From Actinomycetota bacterium (GTDB lineage Bacteria > Actinomycetota > Actinomycetes > Nanopelagicales > Nanopelagicaceae), in the NCBI GenBank assembly GCA_005787645.1, contig SYAM01000032.1:1-7047 (forward strand): DNA of 7,047 nt, written 5' to 3'. A program made the translations under genes and the position numbers. How positions within the stretch are numbered: position 1 is the stretch's first letter; every line of letters starts with the position of its first letter. The notes under the pieces are model-generated. The model saw only the letters and a program-made list of their open reading frames with translations. It was not told where the DNA came from and did no database searches. This document shows positions 1-5,310 of this stretch, one piece after another.

Positions 1-953
1 AAGAAGTTACGAGTGATGGCATTAGCGTGGGGCGCTTTCCATGCGGCCAGGTTGCCGGGTTGGCCGCCAGCATCGGCATAGGTAGTAGATTGGATTTCAG
101 GAAGCGAAAGTAAGATCGCAACTTTCGCGGCAAGTTCGATGTTTTTGCTTGCGCTTGAAATTGCAATTCCCGCGCCGCCGAGTTGTGATCCTGAAGCTGA
201 GCCGTCAAAAGATGGTACATCGTCGTAAACAATCGGACGAGTTCTAAATCCATCGCGAGAGTAATTGGTATAGCCATACATGCAGACGCTGTAATGCTCT
301 CTATCAGTCGTTACTAGATATTCAGCGGCTTCAATGGGATTCATCATCAGACATTGCTCTGGAACCACTTTTGCAAGCGAGATCATGAAGGTGAGAACTT
401 CGGCCGCAACTGATTTCTCAACATATTGGGAGGTCGAGCAGAGTGCGTTACCTTTCTGAGCCAGCAAAGTGGCAAATGTGGAGAATGCGTCAACTGGTTT
501 ATGGGGCCAGATCACCAAGCCTGCACGACCCGCATCGAGCACGTCATCCCAAAAGACCAGCCCTTGTGAAGTCTTATCTGGTCGGTACGCGCTTACCTGC
601 GCAGCGGTGTCAATTGCTAGAGCCCAATGTTTACCTTTATATATATATGAATCATGTGAGGCACCAACCGAAGATTTTGCTAATAGCTCCATATCTGAAT
701 CGGAGGCAACATCCTCCAGAGCAATTACGGCATTTGCGTGCACAGCATCAGGTACATGTGGATGGTCGATAATCATCAAGTCGTGATCAGCATAGAACTC
801 ACTTATGTGTTGATCCCCAAATGCGAGAAGTGAACGAGCGCTCCAGTCAACCGAGACATTCAACTGTTCTTGAAGTAGTCCATCAGAATTGACTAAACAA
901 TCCAGCCCACGAGGATGGTCCCAAGTCATTCCTTTAAGTTTATGAATTGTCAT
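1..953 (-). CDS. Solute-binding-protein-like protein without signal peptide (partial, C-terminus off left edge)
   Basis: An open frame of 317 complete codons starts with ATG at 953-951 and runs off the left edge without a stop. It begins MTIHKLKGMTWDHPRGLD and has no hydrophobic export signal. Features include 'LMIIDHPHV' (about residues 59-67), a Tyr/Trp-rich middle and 'YADAGGQPGNLAAW' (about residues 291-304), the kind of Gly-Gly-Gln-Pro C-lobe segment seen in family 1 extracellular solute-binding proteins. I recognise it as a member of the solute-binding-protein-like group starting with a TWDHPRG motif, usually annotated as an ABC substrate-binding protein despite lacking an export signal; this rests on memory of the family, not a search. 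The start overlaps the esterase stop by one base (TAATG). An AAGGAG Shine-Dalgarno at 970-965 lies 11 bases upstream inside the esterase gene, so translation is probably coupled and an upstream signal peptide is excluded. Its likely location is the cytosol. Its function is unknown; it may bind a catabolic intermediate rather than feed the transporter. Confidence 0.8.
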   Translation of the reverse strand, partial: MTIHKLKGMTWDHPRGLDCLVNSDGLLQEQLNVSVDWSARSLLAFGDQHISEFYADHDLMIIDHPHVPDAVHANAVIALEDVASDSDMELLAKSSVGASHDSYIYKGKHWALAIDTAAQVSAYRPDKTSQGLVFWDDVLDAGRAGLVIWPHKPVDAFSTFATLLAQKGNALCSTSQYVEKSVAAEVLTFMISLAKVVPEQCLMMNPIEAAEYLVTTDREHYSVCMYGYTNYSRDGFRTRPIVYDDVPSFDGSASGSQLGGAGIAISSASKNIELAAKVAILLSLPEIQSTTYADAGGQPGNLAAWKAPHANAITRNF

Positions 954-1876
954 TAGCTAAGTAACTCCTTGATGGCATCTGCGATGTGCGTGCGGGCAAT
1001 AATTCCATCATCAATCACTTTTCCACAATTAAAGAAGCCATGGATCATCCCTGGATAATCCCGATAAATGACGCGAACGCCATCTTTCCGCAGTTGCTCG
1101 GCATACAGTGAGCCATCATCTCGAAGTACATCAAACTCGGCAGTGATTACCACTGCAGGAGGCAGATCTGTAAAAGTTTCGCAGTTGAGCGGCACCGCAT
1201 ACGGATTCGAATAGTCCTGCTCACCATTGAGGTACAAGCTCCAAAGCCAACTCATAGTGCGCTTCGATAGCCCGTATCCAACTGCATTCGTGTTGTAAGA
1301 AAGCGTCTCAAAATCTACTCCCACGCATGGATAGATTAGAAGTTGATAGGCAAGGGTGAATTTTTTTTCATCACGATTACGTATCGCTACTCCTGCAGCT
1401 AGATTTCCACCTGCGCTATCTCCGCCAATACCAATTTTTCTCGTATCGATTCCGAGTTCATCTGCATTACTAAAGACCCAAGCTAGTCCAGTAAAACAAT
1501 CATCATGTGGAATAGGAAATTTATGTTCTGGAGATTTTTGATAGTTAATGGAAACAATCACCGAATCCGTCATCTTGGCTAAAGCGCTAAGTTGTGCGTC
1601 GTACATATCCACAGAAAAGTACGACCAACCACCACCGTGAAAATAAATCATGCCATTTTTTAGACTCTTTCCGGCAGGCTTATAGATTCGGATAAGTAAG
1701 TCAGCCGTCTCGCCAGGTATAAACCGATTGGAAATATTGACGTTTTGGGTGACTTCGCCAGCGAGAGTCATATCTGCATATGCGCCTGCTCGACCAATGG
1801 GAATCGGAATATCAATTAACTCCGGAGCATCTGCACCCGGAGCCAGAAAAGCTTCGCATTCTGGATGCAGAGCCAC
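953..1876 (-). CDS. Alpha/beta hydrolase, GDXG (hormone-sensitive lipase-type) esterase
   Basis: A 307-residue protein, normal length for bacterial hormone-sensitive-lipase-type (family IV) carboxylesterases. It has the oxyanion-hole motif HGGGW (80-84), the family motif SPEHKFP (115-121), the nucleophile elbow GDSAGG (152-157, Ser154), the acid in EFDVLRDDG (Asp249) and the base in IHGF (His279), so the Ser-Asp-His triad is complete. No signal peptide or membrane segment is visible, so it should act in the cytosol on an imported ester, lactone or acylated sugar. The start is GTG at 1876, chosen because AGAGG lies 7 bases upstream and the frame continues into MALHPECEAF; an ATG two bases further upstream is out of frame. 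It lies 12 bases after the permease stop and its TAA overlaps the ATG of the next gene, placing it inside the transporter operon. The family assignment is secure; the substrate is not known. Confidence 0.93.
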   Translation of the reverse strand: MALHPECEAFLAPGADAPELIDIPIPIGRAGAYADMTLAGEVTQNVNISNRFIPGETADLLIRIYKPAGKSLKNGMIYFHGGGWSYFSVDMYDAQLSALAKMTDSVIVSINYQKSPEHKFPIPHDDCFTGLAWVFSNADELGIDTRKIGIGGDSAGGNLAAGVAIRNRDEKKFTLAYQLLIYPCVGVDFETLSYNTNAVGYGLSKRTMSWLWSLYLNGEQDYSNPYAVPLNCETFTDLPPAVVITAEFDVLRDDGSLYAEQLRKDGVRVIYRDYPGMIHGFFNCGKVIDDGIIARTHIADAIKELLS

Positions 1877-1888
1877 ATTTAACCTCTT

Positions 1889-2815
1889 TTATTCCTTGAT
1901 AGAACCGGCGAGCATTCCTCGGATTAGTCGCTTCTGTGAGACCAAGAACATGATCATGATGGGAACAGCAATCAATACTCCAGCGAGAGCGATCTCTGGT
2001 TTATAGATTGGTACTGAGGTAGCACCGATACCAGGATTGATTGCCGGTGTTGAGTAGAACAAGAAGCCAAGGCCAAGAGGCAAGGTGTAATTCTCGCCGG
2101 AATAGAGCATGACATAAGGCATGAAGTAATTTGCCCAGTTACCGATAAATGCAAAGAAGGCAAGAAGCCCAAGGAGCGCACCCGAAAGAGGGAATGCGAT
2201 TCTGGAATATAGCTGCCAATCGCTACATCCATCGAGTCGCGCCGATTCGTATAACTCAGGTGGGATCGTTGTTGAGTAGTAAATATAGGAAAGGAAGGCG
2301 CCAAATGGGTAGAGCGATGAAATCAGGATCACCGACCATGGGTTATCAACGAGTTTCACCTTATCCATCAAGACAAATAATGGAATCACAAGTGCTACTG
2401 GGGGAATGAGCATCATGATAAGCGTGCTAATCAGGAAGGTTCTTTTGAAGCGAATCTTTGATGCTGAGATAACAAATCCTGCAAGCGAAGCAGTTATTGT
2501 TGCGATAATGACGATTGCGGCATTGAAGAGAATCGAGTTGAGTACCCATTTACCAATCACACCGTTATCGAAGAATTGTAAGTTCTGCCAAGCATTCAAG
2601 TAGCCTCTAAAGCTTCCAAAGGCCAGTGGATTCCGGTTGCTAAGTTCAGGATCACTTTTTGAAGAGGCTAGTACTAGCCAAAGCATTGGCACAACACTGA
2701 TGACAGCGAAGAAGATGAGCCAGGCATTGACGAAGAACATTCCAATACGACTCTCTTGTCGCGTGGGTTTGACTTTCTTCGTGGTTGGCTGTGGTGTGAT
2801 CACTGTTGTGCTCAT
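1889..2815 (-). CDS. Carbohydrate ABC transporter permease, CUT1 MalG-like
   Basis: A 308-residue inner-membrane protein with a cytoplasmic N-terminal tail of about 25 residues and six apparent membrane segments (about 26-50, 92-119, 127-149, 158-180, 211-237, 274-294). The EAA loop that contacts the ATPase is present as E190-S-A-R-L-D-G196 followed by I206 and P209. The C-terminus QKRLIRGMLAGSIKE is typical of the MalG/UgpE side of CUT1 permease pairs. Its ATG at 2815 overlaps the stop of the preceding permease by four bases (ATGA). An AGAAGG Shine-Dalgarno at 2828-2823 lies 7 bases upstream, so the two permeases are translationally coupled and should form a heterodimeric channel. The substrate cannot be read from the permease. 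Neighbouring genes suggest a sugar derivative or sugar acid ester (inference). Confidence 0.95.
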   Translation of the reverse strand: MSTTVITPQPTTKKVKPTRQESRIGMFFVNAWLIFFAVISVVPMLWLVLASSKSDPELSNRNPLAFGSFRGYLNAWQNLQFFDNGVIGKWVLNSILFNAAIVIIATITASLAGFVISASKIRFKRTFLISTLIMMLIPPVALVIPLFVLMDKVKLVDNPWSVILISSLYPFGAFLSYIYYSTTIPPELYESARLDGCSDWQLYSRIAFPLSGALLGLLAFFAFIGNWANYFMPYVMLYSGENYTLPLGLGFLFYSTPAINPGIGATSVPIYKPEIALAGVLIAVPIMIMFLVSQKRLIRGMLAGSIKE

Positions 2816-3732
2816 ATATCCGCCTTCTCAGAATCTTTCTTAATTCGAATCGCCTTATCATCGAACATGTCGGTCTTGAATATGACTATGAGAGCACCGA
2901 GCATGCTTGGGAGTAGCAGGATAATGGAGAGCGCTGAGGCACCACCGAAATCACCGCTCTTGAAAGCCAATTCATAACTCAATTGATCGAATGACCAGGC
3001 GTTGGCGATTCCGGTATAAATGGTACTTGTGAGGAGTTGTGGCTCTACGAAGATCTGTAGACCACCGGCGAAGAGAAGCACAGCCATGTAAATAACGTAC
3101 TTACGGATGAGTGGGAGTTTTATCCGCACGGCTAATTGAAATGCTGAGCAACCATCTACTCGGGCCGCCTCAATAATCTCAGACGAGATACTTTGCAGCG
3201 AACCATACTGGATAAGAATCCAGTTACCTGCAATTGAAAAGAAAGTTATAAGTGCAATGATGTACACCAAGTTTTTTGTCTGCCAGATTTGGGTAGCAGA
3301 TTCGATACCAAAGAAACCGAGAACTGATTTTATAGGGCTGATTGTTGGTTCAAGAATTGCCCACCAGACAAGAACGGCAACCGCACCGGAGATGGATGCT
3401 GGAACGATGTAAGCCATTCTCAAGTATTTGCTCCACCGAGTGTGGCGAACATCAAGCATCAGAGCCATTACAATCACAAGGATTAGAGTGAGTGGCACGT
3501 AGATAGCCATGAATCCAAGAACATTTTTCACCGCTTGCGGAAACCGGAAATCTTGTACCACGATGCTGAATGCATCCCAACCACCATCCGGGTTGGTTAA
3601 TGACTCACCCGGTACTTCGAAAAAAGCCATAATAAGAGGGACGAGGCCAAAAGTAATCAACAAGAATAGGTATGGGAACAACATGACGATCATTAGGAAG
3701 TTTCGCTGTTTATACTTTTTTACTCTAGCCAT
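2812..3732 (-). CDS. Carbohydrate ABC transporter permease, CUT1 MalF/UgpA-like
   Basis: A 306-residue membrane protein with about six hydrophobic segments (about 13-37, 72-94, 104-126, 155-175, 212-230, 266-286). The cytoplasmic EAA loop is well conserved: E188-A-A-R-V-D-G194, nine residues, then I204-K-L-P207. Its short N-terminus lacks the long extension of E. coli MalF and fits the compact UgpA/MsmF-like members common in Actinobacteria. The ATG at 3732 is preceded by AGGGAG at 3743-3738, 5 bases upstream; a second ATG four bases earlier is out of frame and hits a stop at once. It follows the solute-binding protein after a 98-base gap with a hairpin, and overlaps the next permease by four bases. 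It should pair with that permease and with an ATPase encoded elsewhere. The family call is firm; the substrate is unknown. Confidence 0.95.
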   Translation of the reverse strand: MARVKKYKQRNFLMIVMLFPYLFLLITFGLVPLIMAFFEVPGESLTNPDGGWDAFSIVVQDFRFPQAVKNVLGFMAIYVPLTLILVIVMALMLDVRHTRWSKYLRMAYIVPASISGAVAVLVWWAILEPTISPIKSVLGFFGIESATQIWQTKNLVYIIALITFFSIAGNWILIQYGSLQSISSEIIEAARVDGCSAFQLAVRIKLPLIRKYVIYMAVLLFAGGLQIFVEPQLLTSTIYTGIANAWSFDQLSYELAFKSGDFGGASALSIILLLPSMLGALIVIFKTDMFDDKAIRIKKDSEKADI

Positions 3733-3773
3733 TCATGCTCCCTAAGACTGCGTATTACATACTTCATTTAAGA

Positions 3774-3805
3774 AGCGGCGGACTTGCTTTCACAAATCCG
3801 CCGCT
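3774..3805 (-). terminator. Intercistronic hairpin between binding protein and permease genes
   Basis: A perfect 9-base-pair inverted repeat (3774-3782 against 3797-3805, arm AGCGGCGGA) with a 14-base loop lies 26 bases past the binding-protein stop and 41 bases before the first permease start. The stem is GC-rich, but the downstream minus strand (TCTTAAATG) has only scattered T residues, so it is not a strong intrinsic terminator. Such hairpins between binding-protein and permease genes are known in ABC sugar operons to protect the upstream mRNA 3' end or cause partial termination, giving more binding protein than permease. That role here is an inference. Confidence 0.65.
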
Positions 3806-3830
3806 CGATGATACGAGTAATTCTTAGGAA

Positions 3831-5141
3831 TTACTTAGTAGCGACCTCATAGCCCAATTGCTGAGCTAGATTTGAGGTGTAGGTAGCGTAAGCCTCTAGA
3901 GCTTTTTGGATATCTTTCGACTTCGCAAGCTCTGGTGCATATGCAGCACCCCATGCGCCATCGGCGTCATAACGAACTGGCTTTACGCCGGTCCATACTT
4001 TGCCTGCCTGAGCAGCCATAGCTGCGTATGGCGAACCGTTGTAGTACGTGTCTGCATCGATCTTCTTCTTCCAGAGCGCATTTCCCTTGAGGTAAGCAGG
4101 GAATGTCGGGGCACCCGTGCTGCCATCTGGGTTCTTCACATCGACAACGTTTCGCTTATCGCCAACCATGAAGATTGCGAAGTCGAGCGCTGCGCGTGGG
4201 GACTTAGCGTGTGGAGAGATGGTGTAGATACCGCCACCCCATTCACCGGAGAAGTTGGTCTTTTCGCCATCCCATACTGGCATTGGAGCTGCAGTTAGAC
4301 GGCCTGCTGGGATATTGAAAGAACCGGCTGGTCGAAGAACGAACTCACCAAACCATGAAGGTCCGATGTGAGCAACAATCTTGCCTTCTTGTCCGATCTT
4401 GATGTACTCAGGTGAAAATGCTGAACCTGGGAAGTAGACGCCGGCATCGATAAGTGGCTGAAGTGCCGCGGTAACGCGGGTGCACTTCGGAGACTTAGCG
4501 TTGATGACGACGCGAGTTGTGGACTTCTCATTATTCAATGGGCATTGTGATGGCCAGAAGTATGAGGAGTAAGCAGCAGCATCACCAAGAGCACCGAGTG
4601 AATAGCCTGGGTGTTTCTTCGCTAGATCATCACCAATTGCGAAGAGCTCACTCATCTTAGTAGGAACCTCGTATCCGAAATCTGCGAATAGTTTGGTGTC
4701 ATACCAAAGGACTGATTGTGCCATGTCGTTCTTTACGCAGTAGTACTTTCCATCTGCGCCTTTGCACCAGTCATTGAGCTTGCCGAAGTTCTTGATCTCA
4801 TCTGGCTTCAGTAGGCTGGAGATTTCACGGGCGTTAGCGATGATTGGGTTACGAAGAACAGCGACATCGTTTGGTGGGCCGAATACAACATCTGGCCAAC
4901 CTTTCTTAACGCGGTTGAAGAGCTGAACCTTTGCAAGCAAATCACCTTGCGCGTGAAGTTCAACCTTTACATTTACCTTGCCCTTCATGATCTTTGCATA
5001 CTCTTTTGCGCCAGGAAGGCGTGGTGAGTCAACCCAAACCAAGATTGAAGGAGTTGCGGATTGCGCTGGCACGCTAATAAGTGCGCTACCTGCTACGGCA
5101 AACACACCTGCAAGGGCCAGAAGTACTTTATTTCTTTTCAA
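3831..5141 (-). CDS. Secreted carbohydrate ABC transporter solute-binding protein (family 1)
   Basis: From the preferred TTG start at 5141 the product has 436 residues. It begins MKRNKVLLALAGVF, a basic n-region and hydrophobic core, ending in the likely signal-peptidase I site AQSA|TPS after residue 29. There is no lipobox cysteine. The mature part has the two-lobe family 1 binding-protein layout: 'ILVWVDSPRLPGAKEYAK' at the start, 'WPDVVFGPPND' near 82-92, 'SVLWYDTKLF' near 143-152, and a Gly/Trp-rich 'GEWGGGIYTISPHAKSP' hinge-side segment near 299-315. Cysteines at 126, 135, 200 and 220 could form two disulfides. The TTG is favoured by AGAGGGGG at 5154-5147, 5 bases upstream. The frame extends in-frame to an ATG at 5183 and a TTG at 5198, but those starts have weak Shine-Dalgarno signals and would put 14-19 unusual residues before the signal peptide. 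It is the first gene of the leftward operon and should deliver substrate to the two permeases. Confidence 0.92.
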   Translation of the reverse strand: MKRNKVLLALAGVFAVAGSALISVPAQSATPSILVWVDSPRLPGAKEYAKIMKGKVNVKVELHAQGDLLAKVQLFNRVKKGWPDVVFGPPNDVAVLRNPIIANAREISSLLKPDEIKNFGKLNDWCKGADGKYYCVKNDMAQSVLWYDTKLFADFGYEVPTKMSELFAIGDDLAKKHPGYSLGALGDAAAYSSYFWPSQCPLNNEKSTTRVVINAKSPKCTRVTAALQPLIDAGVYFPGSAFSPEYIKIGQEGKIVAHIGPSWFGEFVLRPAGSFNIPAGRLTAAPMPVWDGEKTNFSGEWGGGIYTISPHAKSPRAALDFAIFMVGDKRNVVDVKNPDGSTGAPTFPAYLKGNALWKKKIDADTYYNGSPYAAMAAQAGKVWTGVKPVRYDADGAWGAAYAPELAKSKDIQKALEAYATYTSNLAQQLGYEVATK

Positions 5142-5146
5142 AGGTT

Positions 5147-5154
5147 CCCCCTCT
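5147..5154 (-). promoter_or_regulatory. Ribosome binding site deciding the TTG start of the solute-binding protein
   Basis: The minus strand reads AGAGGGGG, then 5 bases, then TTG at 5141-5139. This strong purine-rich site lies directly before the codon that opens a classical signal peptide. It therefore overrules the longer in-frame starts at 5183 and 5198. Confidence 0.7.
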
Positions 5155-5197
5155 ATGTTCGGGTGAGCAGAAAATTCGCTCATCCGGATTTTGCCCA

Positions 5198-5230
5198 ATA
5201 CTATGGACTAGATACTATTTCGTATAGTAT
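5198..5230. promoter_or_regulatory. Candidate operator: inverted repeat plus extra half-site
   Basis: A perfect inverted repeat ATACTAT-TTCGT-ATAGTAT occupies 5212-5230, with 7-base arms and a 5-base spacer. The arm ATACTAT also occurs as a direct copy at 5198-5204, so the site has three half-sites with centres 14 and 12 bases apart. GntR-family proteins bind short AT-rich palindromes as dimers and often regulate themselves and the divergent operon. The GntR/FCD gene starting at 6386 is the natural candidate ligand. The link between this site and that protein is inferred. Confidence 0.55.
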
Positions 5231-5231
5231 T

Positions 5232-5259
5232 TTTGCGATTGTTACCGGAACTTTATAAA
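5232..5259 (+). promoter_or_regulatory. Possible sigma-70-type promoter for the rightward operon
   Basis: TTTGCG (5232-5237) and TATAAA (5254-5259) are separated by 16 bases and resemble -35 and -10 elements. The -35 begins two bases after the inverted repeat, so a bound dimer at 5212-5230 would abut polymerase. A start near 5266 would give a leader of about 45 bases ending in the AAGGAG site. The -35 match is weak and no start site is known. Confidence 0.35.
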
Positions 5260-5269
5260 CAGCCATGCG

Positions 5270-5283
5270 AGCGGGGAGCCGCT
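5270..5283 (+). other. Small GC-rich hairpin in the 5' leader of the rightward operon
   Basis: AGCGG (5270-5274) and CCGCT (5279-5283) can pair around a GGAG loop. If transcription starts near 5266, this stem would sit at the very 5' end of the mRNA, 15 bases before the Shine-Dalgarno, where it could stabilise the transcript. It is only 5 base pairs, so it may be incidental. Confidence 0.3.
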
Positions 5284-5298
5284 GCACGACCTATATAT

Positions 5299-5304
5299 AA
5301 GGAG
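5299..5304 (+). promoter_or_regulatory. Ribosome binding site deciding the TTG start at 5311
   Basis: AAGGAG lies six bases before the TTG that opens MKITSVEVVL, the standard N-terminal beta strand of enolase-superfamily enzymes. No ATG in frame nearby would give a complete N-terminal capping domain, so the TTG start is well supported. Confidence 0.8.
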
Positions 5305-5310
5305 TAGCCG

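Larger units (their letters stand above)
5142..5310. promoter_or_regulatory. Divergent intergenic regulatory region
   Basis: This 169-base segment separates the leftward transporter operon from the rightward enzyme/regulator operon and must hold both promoters. It contains a 19-base inverted repeat, a further half-site, a plausible rightward promoter and a small leader hairpin, listed separately. For the leftward promoter I see only TAnnnT-like hexamers inside the half-sites (for example TAGTAT at 5217-5212) with no convincing -35 at 16-18 bases, so I do not place it. A weak 5-base inverted repeat (TGAGC at 5164-5168, GCTCA at 5178-5182) lies in what would be the leftward 5' leader. Confidence 0.75.

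Noticed and set aside
636..649. TA-rich run resembling a promoter or short tandem repeat
   Set aside because: It lies in the middle of a coding frame where it simply encodes Ser-Tyr-Ile-Tyr-Lys, with no gene start nearby.
443..786. Two overlapping plus-strand open frames opposite the left-edge binding-protein-like gene
   Set aside because: They are out of frame with each other, show no recognisable domain or Shine-Dalgarno, and lie fully opposite a continuous minus-strand frame with family motifs.
3906..4298. A 130-codon plus-strand open frame opposite the exported binding protein
   Set aside because: The composition (many Cys, Trp, Arg) is typical of antisense translation, and the minus-strand gene here has clear protein-family features.
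5142..5198. N-terminal extension of the exported binding protein to an ATG at 5183 or a TTG at 5198
   Set aside because: The extension would precede a classical signal peptide, overlaps the strong ribosome binding site at 5147-5154 and the operator half-site at 5198, and lacks its own good Shine-Dalgarno.
5293..5299. TATATAA as a -10 box for the rightward operon
   Set aside because: A transcript starting about seven bases later would lose the AAGGAG site at 5299-5304, which is clearly the ribosome binding site for the TTG at 5311.
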